The notes under the pieces are model-generated. The model searched no databases. It was not told the DNA's origin and was given only the letters and a program-made list of their open reading frames with translations. A DNA stretch of 64,000 bases. Source: Flavobacterium antarcticum DSM 19726 (GTDB lineage: Bacteria; Bacteroidota; Bacteroidia; Flavobacteriales; Flavobacteriaceae). Shown here piece by piece: positions 12,386 to 19,552 of this stretch. The DNA lies in assembly GCF_000419685.1 (NCBI RefSeq), contig NZ_ATTM01000004.1, forward strand, positions 361,562 to 425,561, read 5' to 3'. Positions within the stretch are counted from its first letter, which is position 1. Every line of letters begins with the position of its first letter. Position numbers and translations under genes: made by a program.

Positions 12386-12475
12386 CTTTATTAATGCTAA
12401 AAAAATCAGATTTGAAATACAACAAAATGTTAATATGATTTTGAAAACAAATGTCCTAATTTTGCACAAACTCAT

Positions 12476-12561
12476 AGCCCGGATAGAAGTGGAAATCCTT
12501 TTATTTTTTTTCTTTAAAAAAATAAAAGATTGGAATGTATAGCCGGAAATAGCTTCTGAAA
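12476..12561 (+). repeat. Dispersed ~85-bp element, copy A
   Basis: It begins TAGCCCGGATAGAAGTGG and ends AGCCGGAAATAGC. The core is a 13-bp hairpin with arms CTTTTATTTTTTT and AAAAAAATAAAAG. Closely similar copies lie at 17320-17427 (reverse) and 51089-51170. This copy is between the divergent starts of truA and the phosphodiesterase gene. Confidence 0.8.
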
Positions 12562-12573
12562 TAAATTCAGAAC
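12555..12573. repeat. Short palindrome at the end of copy A
   Basis: TTCTGAA and TTCAGAA arms enclose ATAAA. The core CTGAAATAAATTCAG recurs at 45802-45822 and 45875-45895. It ends about 20 nt before the start codon at 12593. Confidence 0.6.
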
Positions 12574-12592
12574 AAATCCAAAATATATTCTT

Positions 12593-13090
12593 TTGAAAAA
12601 AATACTTTTACTTTCAGATACACACAGTCACATTGATGATACGATCTTAAAATACGTAAACCTTGCCGATGAAGTGTGGCATGCCGGAGATATTGGCGAC
12701 TTAAAAGTGACCGACACGTTGAAGAAACTGAAACCACTTCGGGCAGTTTATGGAAATATTGACGATGCTCAAGCACGAATGGAATTTCCATTAAACAACC
12801 GTTTTTTCTGTGAGGGAGTTGATGTTTTAATCACCCATATTGGTGGTTATCCGGGGAAATACAACCAAGCAATTCGCGAGGAATTGACTAAAAATCCACC
12901 GAAATTATTTATTTGTGGACATTCGCATATTTTAAAAGTGATTTACGATAAGAAACTAAATTTCTTACACATGAATCCCGGTGCTGCTGGAGTGAGCGGT
13001 TTTCATCAAGTCCGAACGATGTTGCGTTTTGAAATTGACGGCGATAAAATTCAGAATTTAGAAATTGTAGAAATCGGAAAACGCGGTTAG
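12593..13090 (+). CDS. YfcE/MJ0936-type metallophosphoesterase
   Basis: A 165-residue cytoplasmic calcineurin-fold phosphodiesterase. All metal-site motifs are present in order: SDTHSH (Asp9, His11), GDIGD (32-36), YGNID (about 55-59), a THIGG histidine near 81 and CGHSH near 108, followed by the family ending HMNPGAAG. Homologues cleave phosphodiester bonds of small substrates in vitro, and the physiological substrate is usually unknown. The start is a non-ATG (TTG) codon directly before KKILLLSDTH. Its stop codon overlaps that of pcm on the other strand by 4 bp, with no terminator between. Confidence 0.9.
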   Translation: MKKILLLSDTHSHIDDTILKYVNLADEVWHAGDIGDLKVTDTLKKLKPLRAVYGNIDDAQARMEFPLNNRFFCEGVDVLITHIGGYPGKYNQAIREELTKNPPKLFICGHSHILKVIYDKKLNFLHMNPGAAGVSGFHQVRTMLRFEIDGDKIQNLEIVEIGKRG

Positions 13091-13728
13091 TTTTTGTTTT
13101 CCAATAAAGGTACAAATCGGAATTCTCCAAACTCGTGTTTTTCAAATTGCGTTTCATTCTTGCGAATCAGTAAAGTCATAATTTGATGGTCTTCGCCTAA
13201 AGGAATTACTAATCTACCTCCAACTTTTAGTTGTGCCATCAACGGTTTTGGAATAAAAGGCGCTCCGGCGGTTACAATAATACTATCAAATGGCGCGTAA
13301 TTTGGCAATCCTTTATAACCATCACCAAATGATATGTATTTTGGTCTGATACCTAATTTTGGCAACAATAACGAAGTCGATTTAAACAATTCGTTTTGAC
13401 GTTCGATGGTGTACACTTTTGCACCAATTCCGCACAATACCGCTGTTTGATATCCAGAACCAGTACCAATTTCTAATACTTTATGGTCTTTTTGAACTTC
13501 TAAAAGTTGGGACTGAAAAGCAACCGTATAAGGCTGCGAAATCGTTTGTCCCGCTCCAATGGGAAATGCTTTGTCTTGATAGGCATAGTCTTCAAAACTA
13601 GAATTCAGAAATAAATGCCGTGGAATTTTTTGAATAGCGTCCAAAACAGCAACATCAGTAATTCCCTTTTCTTTCAAAACGGTGATCAACTGATTACGAA
13701 GTCCCTGATGTTTGGCGGTATCTCTCAA
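13087..13728 (-). CDS. pcm: Protein-L-isoaspartate O-methyltransferase
   Basis: It uses S-adenosylmethionine to methylate isoaspartyl residues and so repairs aged proteins. The length of 213 residues is typical. The family signature GQTISQPYTVAFQ precedes the SAM-binding VLEIGTGSGYQTA. The acidic strand end YTIERQ and the post-I motif DSIIVTAGAP are present. The start is TTG at 13728; a possible -7 box TATTTTTG lies at 13751-13758 on the same strand. It converges with the phosphodiesterase gene. Confidence 0.95.
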   Translation of the reverse strand: MRDTAKHQGLRNQLITVLKEKGITDVAVLDAIQKIPRHLFLNSSFEDYAYQDKAFPIGAGQTISQPYTVAFQSQLLEVQKDHKVLEIGTGSGYQTAVLCGIGAKVYTIERQNELFKSTSLLLPKLGIRPKYISFGDGYKGLPNYAPFDSIIVTAGAPFIPKPLMAQLKVGGRLVIPLGEDHQIMTLLIRKNETQFEKHEFGEFRFVPLLENKN

Positions 13729-13848
13729 AATAATGACAAATTAATTTTGACAAAAATAAGAAAGTATTCCCTATTTTTTGATTTGGATTTTTGAAATAAT
13801 AGATTTGAAACTTTACCACGCAAACTTTAATCTTTGAACAATTAATGT

Positions 13849-13856
13849 TATTTTTG
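13849..13856 (+). promoter_or_regulatory. Probable -7 box for the Gfo/Idh gene
   Basis: TATTTTTG matches TAnnTTTG and lies 16 nt before the ATG at 13873. The only close TTG is 12 nt upstream, too near for a standard -33 element. Confidence 0.4.
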
Positions 13857-13872
13857 TTGAAAATACATTTAT

Positions 13873-14841
13873 ATGCTAAAAGTGGGCGTTTTAGGTGCTG
13901 GACATCTGGGAAAAATACATTTGCGATTATTACAACAATCAACTAAATATGAATTAGTTGGCTTTTATGACGAAAATGCCGAGAATGCATTGAAAATCGA
14001 AAAAGAGTTTGGATACAAGCGCTTTGATACAATTGCCAAATTGCTTACTGCTGTTGATGTCATTGACATTGTAACTCCTACGCTTTCTCATTATAAATGT
14101 GCAAAAGTCGCTATAAAATCGGGAAAACATGTTTTCCTTGAAAAACCGATTTCAAACACGGTCGCAGAAGCAGAAGAAATTATAGCTTTAGCCAAAGAAT
14201 ATAATGTAAAGGGGCAAGTTGGTCACGTGGAACGATTCAATCCTGCTTTTATTTCTGTGAAAGATGCAATTCAGAACCCAATGTTTATTGAAACCCACCG
14301 ATTAGCTGAATTTAATCCACGAGGCACGGATGTTCCTGTAGTTTTGGATTTGATGATTCACGATATCGATGCGATTTTAAGTGTGGTCAAATCAAAAGTA
14401 AAAGACATTCATGCAAGTGGTGTTTCGGTTATTTCAGATACGCCCGATATTGCAAATGCTCGAATTGAGTTTGAAAACGGATGTGTTGCCAACTTAACTT
14501 CAAGCCGAATTTCACTAAAAAATATGCGTAAATCTCGCTTTTTCCAGAAAGACGCATACATTTCTGTTGATTTCTTGGAGAAAAAATGTGAAGTGGTAAA
14601 AATGAAAGATGCTCCAGAAGTTCCTGGTGATTTTGATATGATTTTGCAAAATGCGGAAGGTTTGAAAAAGCAAATCTATTTTGACAATCCCGAAGTGGAA
14701 AATAATAATGCAATTTTAGAGGAATTAGAAACTTTTGCAGATGCAATTGTGAATAATACGGCTCCAATTGTGACTTTAGAAGATGGAACTGAAGCATTGA
14801 GAGTGGCTTACGCGATTATTGAAGCGATGAAGAGACAATAA
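13873..14841 (+). CDS. Gfo/Idh/MocA family NAD(P)-dependent oxidoreductase
   Basis: A 322-residue cytoplasmic dehydrogenase. The N-terminal Rossmann domain begins VGVLGAGHLGKIH (dinucleotide loop at 8-13) and includes the family motif EKP (Glu90-Lys91-Pro92, the Lys being catalytic). The C-terminal half starts with GHVERFNPAF and carries DLMIHDIDAIL, with a likely catalytic His near 164. The family oxidises sugars, inositols or similar polyols, or reduces biliverdin; the substrate here is unknown. It is the first gene of the plus-strand run to 23417. Confidence 0.88.
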   Translation: MLKVGVLGAGHLGKIHLRLLQQSTKYELVGFYDENAENALKIEKEFGYKRFDTIAKLLTAVDVIDIVTPTLSHYKCAKVAIKSGKHVFLEKPISNTVAEAEEIIALAKEYNVKGQVGHVERFNPAFISVKDAIQNPMFIETHRLAEFNPRGTDVPVVLDLMIHDIDAILSVVKSKVKDIHASGVSVISDTPDIANARIEFENGCVANLTSSRISLKNMRKSRFFQKDAYISVDFLEKKCEVVKMKDAPEVPGDFDMILQNAEGLKKQIYFDNPEVENNNAILEELETFADAIVNNTAPIVTLEDGTEALRVAYAIIEAMKRQ

Positions 14842-14867
14842 TTTCTGCTAATTTATAAACGTATTAT

Positions 14868-15422
14868 ATGACTTACCATCAGAAAAAAGCTGGCACAGAA
14901 CTTACATTTGAGTTAGGAGAAGAAGGTTTAGATTTCACCATGAAAGATGAAACTATTCATAAATCTGAATTCATTTCTTACGAAGATATTCTGAACAAAA
15001 CGCATGAGTATTTTGAGAAAAATGCAGGTCATAAAAGTAGAGCAATTTACTTTTTGGTTGTTGGTGTGCTGTTCATGTTTGCAAATATAATCTTTAAAAT
15101 GAAGCTTTGGGCTTGGATGTTTTTACTTGGTGCTCCAGTTTTTTATTTTTTATATCGAAAATCAGTTGTCAATTATAAAGTGATTAATACTGATAATAAT
15201 AAAATGGATGTCTGGGTGATGGATGACAAATCTCAAGATGAAATTGTTCAAGCGATTTACGCTAAAAGAGACGCGTACTTAAAAGAGAATTATTTAGCTA
15301 TAAATTATAACAATGAAGCGAATAGCGAGGTTGAGAAATTTATGTGGCTTAAAAGTTTAAAATTAATTAACCAAAAGGAATTTGAAGTGATTAAAGAAGA
15401 GATTTATAATAATGAAAAATAA
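14868..15422 (+). CDS. Small membrane protein of unknown function
   Basis: A 184-residue protein with a soluble N-terminal part (about 1-55), two adjacent membrane helices (about 58-77 and 81-97), and a charged C-terminal part. The last 35 residues, EVEKFMWLKSLKLINQKEFEVIKEEIY, resemble a SHOCT-type short C-terminal helix pair by pattern (a hydrophobic 'L..L...G/N.I...EFE..K' arrangement); this is only a resemblance. I do not recognise the family. It lies 26 bp after the oxidoreductase gene, probably on the same transcript. With the next gene it looks like accessory content inserted between conserved metabolic genes. Confidence 0.65.
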   Translation: MTYHQKKAGTELTFELGEEGLDFTMKDETIHKSEFISYEDILNKTHEYFEKNAGHKSRAIYFLVVGVLFMFANIIFKMKLWAWMFLLGAPVFYFLYRKSVVNYKVINTDNNKMDVWVMDDKSQDEIVQAIYAKRDAYLKENYLAINYNNEANSEVEKFMWLKSLKLINQKEFEVIKEEIYNNEK

Positions 15423-15448
15423 GTTTTAAATATATTATAAAACTTTTC

Positions 15449-15477
15449 CAATTGCGTCCTCACTGCGGACGCAATTG
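15449..15477. repeat. Hairpin of unknown role
   Basis: The 11-bp arms CAATTGCGTCC and GGACGCAATTG enclose a 7-nt loop, 27 bp after the stop codon at 15422. No T tract follows on either strand, so it is not a standard terminator. Its higher GC content stands out from the surrounding sequence. Confidence 0.55.
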
Positions 15478-15542
15478 AGTTGATAAGTAGAATTAAATAA
15501 ACAATTTAAAAACATTCAGAAAAGAAATATATAACGTCACGA

Positions 15543-16412
15543 ATGAATAAATTAATCCTAGTTTTCGCCCTAATTTTGATTTCTTGTAACGAAAAAGGAA
15601 CAATAATAAATCAACCTACTATCTTGGATGAAAATGCTGGATTTGATTTAGAAGAAATTACCTTTAATGAAGACGTTGCTAAATTATTTTCAAAAAATCC
15701 GTTCAGTTACAGTGATGTAGATTTTGATAGAGATACTACTAAACCAATACCCGATTCTATTTTTAAATACAAAATCGAAAGCTATTTAGCAGAAACATTT
15801 AAACTAACAATACCTGCTAAAGAATTAGGATTTTTATATAAAACGCGCGAAATTGACAGCCTTGCACGAATAGGAAATCAATATTTTGACCGACTTTTCG
15901 TATTGACAAATCTAGAGAAAAAGCCTATCGCCTATTACGCGGAATCCAGATTTGACTCTAAAAAAGACCGAGATGCTTTTATAAAGAATTTCAAAGAAAT
16001 GTACGGTCAAACAAAGTATGAATTTTTAATAGATTCCAGTTTCGATAACCTTTCCTACCAATGGGATTTAGATACTAGAATCATACAAATCGAAACTTCC
16101 AAAGGATTTTCAATGTCTGCAAGTTCTGATGGAACATCAAAATCAGGAGAATACTACCGACTTGACGTACTCATAATTGACAACGCACAAAAAGACGCGA
16201 TTTATAAAGCACATATTCTTGAACTTCCTGACAAATTTAATATTAAAGGAAAGGTAGATACAAACGTTTCTTACACCAATTTAAAAGAATTAGGTTTAGA
16301 AAGAACAAATATTATTGAAGACGAATTTTTACTACACTCCTACTTTGAAAAATATATTAAAAATGAGTACGGAGAATATACAATGCCAGACGAAGAACAA
16401 TTAGAAAAATAA
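15543..16412 (+). CDS. Lipoprotein of unknown function
   Basis: A 289-residue protein with a lipoprotein signal peptide: MNKLILVFALILISC, lipobox LISC, Cys15. The next residues (NEKGT) lack the acidic stretch that can direct surface export of flavobacterial lipoproteins, so a periplasm-facing location is equally possible. The rest is a mixed alpha/beta soluble protein with no motif I recognise. The gene ends 10 bp before the hydroxyacyl-CoA dehydrogenase gene and is probably cotranscribed with it. The 120-bp gap upstream holds the hairpin at 15449-15477 and no clear promoter. Confidence 0.7.
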   Translation: MNKLILVFALILISCNEKGTIINQPTILDENAGFDLEEITFNEDVAKLFSKNPFSYSDVDFDRDTTKPIPDSIFKYKIESYLAETFKLTIPAKELGFLYKTREIDSLARIGNQYFDRLFVLTNLEKKPIAYYAESRFDSKKDRDAFIKNFKEMYGQTKYEFLIDSSFDNLSYQWDLDTRIIQIETSKGFSMSASSDGTSKSGEYYRLDVLIIDNAQKDAIYKAHILELPDKFNIKGKVDTNVSYTNLKELGLERTNIIEDEFLLHSYFEKYIKNEYGEYTMPDEEQLEK

Positions 16413-16422
16413 ACAATATATA

Positions 16423-17316
16423 ATGAAAAACATAGCAGTTATAGGTGCCGGAACAATGGGTAACGGAATCGCACACACATTTGCACAAAGCGGTTTTACC
16501 GTAAAATTAATCGACGTTTCAGAGAAATCATTGGATAAAGGAATGGCTACAATTGCCAGTAATTTAGACCGAATGGTTTCAAAAGGAACCATTACCGAAG
16601 CCGATAAATTAAAAACCATCAGCAACATCATTACTTACACCGACATTAAAGACGGCGTTGTAGGAGTTGATTTGGTAGTTGAAGCAGCAACAGAAAACGT
16701 TGATTTAAAACTTAACATTTTCAAACAATTGAATGAAGCTTGTTCGCACGATACGATTTTGGCCACAAATACTTCCTCCATTTCTATCACGCAAATTGGT
16801 GGCGTAATTTCACATCCAGAACGTGTAATTGGAATGCACTTTATGAATCCTGTGCCAATTATGAAGCTCGTTGAAATCATTCGTGGTTACAATACTTCAG
16901 ATGAAGTGACTAAAATAATCATGGATTTGTCCGTGAAATTAGGGAAAACGCCAACTGAAGTAAACGATTATCCAGGTTTTGTAGCAAACAGAATTTTGAT
17001 GCCGATGATTAATGAATCCATTGAAACTTTATACAACAAAGTTGCAGGAGTTTACGAAATTGACACAGTGATGAAATTAGGGATGGCACATCCGATGGGA
17101 CCTTTGCAATTAGCTGATTTTATTGGTCTAGACGTTTGTTTGGCGATTTTAAATGTAATGTACGACGGTTTCAAAAATCCAAAATACGCTCCTTGTCCAC
17201 TTTTAGTAAATATGGTTCGCGCCGGAAAATTAGGCGTAAAATCAGGCGAAGGATTCTATGATTATTCAGAAAGCAAGAAAGCAGAAAAAGTAGCAAAACA
17301 GTTTGTAGTGAAATAA
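16423..17316 (+). CDS. 3-hydroxyacyl-CoA (3-hydroxybutyryl-CoA) dehydrogenase
   Basis: It oxidises (S)-3-hydroxyacyl-CoA to 3-oxoacyl-CoA with NAD. The 297 residues are the length of the stand-alone short-chain enzyme (Hbd/PaaH type), not a fused beta-oxidation protein. The NAD-binding loop GAGTMGNGIAHTFAQSG starts at residue 7. The catalytic His is in GMHFMNPVP, and the C-terminal dimerisation domain begins PGFVANRILMPM and contains the typical MGPLQLADFIGLD. No other fatty-acid degradation gene is adjacent. Confidence 0.93.
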   Translation: MKNIAVIGAGTMGNGIAHTFAQSGFTVKLIDVSEKSLDKGMATIASNLDRMVSKGTITEADKLKTISNIITYTDIKDGVVGVDLVVEAATENVDLKLNIFKQLNEACSHDTILATNTSSISITQIGGVISHPERVIGMHFMNPVPIMKLVEIIRGYNTSDEVTKIIMDLSVKLGKTPTEVNDYPGFVANRILMPMINESIETLYNKVAGVYEIDTVMKLGMAHPMGPLQLADFIGLDVCLAILNVMYDGFKNPKYAPCPLLVNMVRAGKLGVKSGEGFYDYSESKKAEKVAKQFVVK

Positions 17317-17319
17317 TTT

Positions 17320-17427
17320 GAAGCGAATGGCTCGGGAATTTGTTTAGTCCTTATTCCCGCTTTCCGCTTCAATCTTTTACTTTTTTAAAGAAAAAAAGTA
17401 AAAGGATTTCCACTTCAATCGGGGCTA
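17320..17427 (-). repeat. Dispersed element, copy B (reverse orientation)
   Basis: On the minus strand it begins TAGCCCCGATTGAAGTGG. The hairpin arms are CTTTTACTTTTTT and AAAAAAGTAAAAG: compared with copy A, one arm base changed and its partner changed too. After the hairpin this copy carries an extra nested inverted repeat (GAAGCG and CGGGAAT pairing with ATTCCCG and CGCTTC) that reaches the stop codon of the dehydrogenase gene. Confidence 0.78.
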
Positions 17428-17472
17428 GTATAAAATCTTTACGAAATTTTTTATCGCTTGGGCTTTTTTGTC

Positions 17473-17512
17473 CTTCAATCTCTAAATCCTTTAATCTTTC
17501 AATCTCATAATT
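17473..17512 (+). repeat. Degenerate 8-bp tandem repeats directly before the DUF1015 start
   Basis: Five octads run without interruption into the TTG start codon: CTTCAATC, TCTAAATC, CTTTAATC, TTTCAATC, TCATAATT. The shared pattern is a pyrimidine-rich start followed by AATC. No ribosome-binding sequence is visible other than this array. Confidence 0.68.
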
Positions 17513-18730
17513 TTGGCAAAAATAATTCCTTTCAAAGCCGTTCGGCCCACTCGCGATAAAGTAAGTTTAGTTACTTCTCGTTCTTACGACGAATATTCGC
17601 CGGGCGAGTTGGCTTCGCAATTGGACTTTAATCCATTTTCGTTTTTACACGTTTTGAATCCCGCTTACGTCAATCAGCAAAAAGCAGGATTGGAAAAGCG
17701 TTTTAAATTGGTTGCCCAAAAATATAGAGATTTCAAAGAAGAACATGTTTTTCTAAAAGAAGAAGAGCCTGTTTTTTTTATTTATGAAATTGAAACAAAA
17801 AACCAAACTTTCACAGGAATTATAGCTGGAACTTCGCTTGAAGATTACCGAAATAATGTGATTAAAAAACACGAAGACACGTTGCAATATCGGGTCGAAT
17901 TGTTCAAAGATTATTTACATCAAACAGGTTTCAATACCGAACCTGTTTTAATCACCTATCCTGAAAACGCTGAACTATCTGAATGGATTTTAGCGAAAAA
18001 GCAGTTTGATTCTCTCTATGATTTTTCGACTACAAGAAGAGAAAAACACCAACTTTGGAAAATTGACAATCCACAGGAAATTGCGTGGTTGCAAGAGAAA
18101 TTCGAATCCATTGGTGATTTATATATTGCTGATGGACATCATCGGTCGGCTTCCGCGGAATTGCTTTACCAAGAAGATAAAAATTCTGGAAATGAAAATC
18201 TGAATTATTTTATGAGTTTCTTAATCGCTGAAAACAATGTCAAAATTTACGAGTACAATCGGATTATTAGAGATTTAAATAATCATTCGAAAGTTGAATT
18301 TTTAAAGTTGTTATCGAATTCTTTTTCAATAAAGAATAAAGAGCAAGAACTTTGGAAACCAGGTAAAAAATTCGAATTTGGAATGTATTTAGACGGTGAA
18401 TTTTATTGTTTAACGCTGAAAAAGCAAGAAGGTTTTTCGGGTGTTTTAGAACAACTTGACGCTCAAATTTTATACACACAAGTTTTACATCCAATCCTAG
18501 GAATTGAAGATTTAAGAACAGACGAACGAATTGATTATATTCCCGGAAAGCAATCCATCATCACGATAAAAGAAGTAATTGACGAAGGAGAATTTGAGGT
18601 GGGATTTATGCTTTTTCCAACCGCAATTTCAGAAATTAAAGAGTTAGCGGATAAGAACTTGATTATGCCTCCGAAAAGCACTTACATTGATCCGAAATTT
18701 CGAAGTGGATTAGTGGTTTATGAATTATAA
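17513..18730 (+). CDS. DUF1015 family protein
   Basis: A 405-residue cytoplasmic protein of a family widespread in Bacteroidota and Firmicutes. It shows the family start MAKIIPFKAVRPTRDKV and the hallmark IADGHHRSASA near residue 204. The role is not settled. The DGHHR motif is reminiscent of the ParB/sulfiredoxin-type nucleotide-binding fold, and relatives often lie beside serine biosynthesis genes, which would fit a serine-kinase-like activity; no such neighbours are present here. The start codon is TTG, chosen because the conserved N-terminus begins exactly there. Confidence 0.85.
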   Translation: MAKIIPFKAVRPTRDKVSLVTSRSYDEYSPGELASQLDFNPFSFLHVLNPAYVNQQKAGLEKRFKLVAQKYRDFKEEHVFLKEEEPVFFIYEIETKNQTFTGIIAGTSLEDYRNNVIKKHEDTLQYRVELFKDYLHQTGFNTEPVLITYPENAELSEWILAKKQFDSLYDFSTTRREKHQLWKIDNPQEIAWLQEKFESIGDLYIADGHHRSASAELLYQEDKNSGNENLNYFMSFLIAENNVKIYEYNRIIRDLNNHSKVEFLKLLSNSFSIKNKEQELWKPGKKFEFGMYLDGEFYCLTLKKQEGFSGVLEQLDAQILYTQVLHPILGIEDLRTDERIDYIPGKQSIITIKEVIDEGEFEVGFMLFPTAISEIKELADKNLIMPPKSTYIDPKFRSGLVVYEL

Positions 18731-18746
18731 TTTAAAAAACTTTTGC

Positions 18747-18798
18747 AACACAGATCTTAGAAATTTTTAAAATTATTCAAATTTCTTAAATATGTGTT
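18747..18798. repeat. Imperfect 20-bp inverted repeat
   Basis: The arms AACACAGATCTTAGAAATTT (18747-18766) and its near complement at 18779-18798 match at 17 of 20 positions around a 12-nt loop. It resembles the dispersed 'AACACAGAT...TGTGTT' inverted repeats seen between genes in many bacteria. It covers an upstream in-frame ATG at 18792, which supports the ATG at 18816 as the gene start. Confidence 0.6.
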
Positions 18799-18815
18799 CA
18801 AATAAAAATCAAAAA

Positions 18816-19478
18816 ATGTCAATAAAATCAAACTTACTCGAAATAAAATCTTGCCTTCCAGAAAACGTAACGCTTGTTGCCGTCTCTAAAACTAAACCGG
18901 TTTCGGATTTGATGGAAGCGTATGAAGCAGGTCAACGGATTTTCGGTGAAAACAAGATCCAAGAAATGGAGGAGAAATTTAATCAAATGCCAAAAGACAT
19001 TCAGTGGCACATGATTGGTCACGTTCAGACGAATAAAGTGAAATTTATGGCGCCATTTGTGAGTTTGATTCATGGTGTTGATTCGCTCAAATTATTGAAG
19101 GAAATCAATAAGCAAGCTTTAAAAGAAAATAGAGTTATTGATTGTTTGTTGCAAATGCATATCGCGGAAGAAGAAACTAAATTTGGTTTAGATGAAGCGG
19201 AATTGCAAGAGATTCTGAGTGAAATTAACAGTGATAATTTTGAAAATATCAAAATTATTGGTTTGATGGGAATGGCAACTTTCACAGAAAATAAAGACCA
19301 AATCAAAAAAGAATTCCTTCATTTGAAATCAATTTATGATACACATAAAGCATTAAATACTAAAAACTGTCAACTGACCACTCTTTCCATGGGAATGTCA
19401 GGCGATTACCAACTTGCAATTGAGTGCGGAAGTACAATGGTTCGGATTGGAAGTAGTATCTTTGGAATCCGAAATTAG
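18816..19478 (+). CDS. YggS/PROSC family pyridoxal phosphate homeostasis protein
   Basis: A 220-residue PLP-binding protein of the YggS family, which buffers free pyridoxal phosphate and affects amino-acid and keto-acid pools; it has the alanine-racemase barrel fold but no racemase partner domain. The PLP lysine is in LVAVSKTKP (Lys25). Other family motifs are FGENKIQE, WHMIGHVQTNK, and the C-terminal LSMGMSGDYQLAIECGSTMVRIGSSIFG phosphate-binding region. An ATG at 18792 is in frame but lies within an inverted repeat, so 18816 is preferred. Confidence 0.93.
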   Translation: MSIKSNLLEIKSCLPENVTLVAVSKTKPVSDLMEAYEAGQRIFGENKIQEMEEKFNQMPKDIQWHMIGHVQTNKVKFMAPFVSLIHGVDSLKLLKEINKQALKENRVIDCLLQMHIAEEETKFGLDEAELQEILSEINSDNFENIKIIGLMGMATFTENKDQIKKEFLHLKSIYDTHKALNTKNCQLTTLSMGMSGDYQLAIECGSTMVRIGSSIFGIRN

Positions 19479-19510
19479 AATAAAGAAAAAATAACATAAA
19501 TTAAAGGCTT

Positions 19511-19552
19511 GATAACTAACGACTTACAACCGATAACTGAGAACTGAATTTG
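19511..19552 (+). repeat. Degenerate 7-bp tandem repeats running into a TTG start
   Basis: Six heptads in register: GATAACT, AACGACT, TACAACC, GATAACT, GAGAACT, GAATTTG. The last contains the TTG start codon of the nuclease gene. Confidence 0.68.

Noticed and set aside
12168..12542. 124-codon plus-strand frame across the truA start
   Set aside because: It overlaps conserved truA coding sequence and then the dispersed repeat; the product has no recognisable features.
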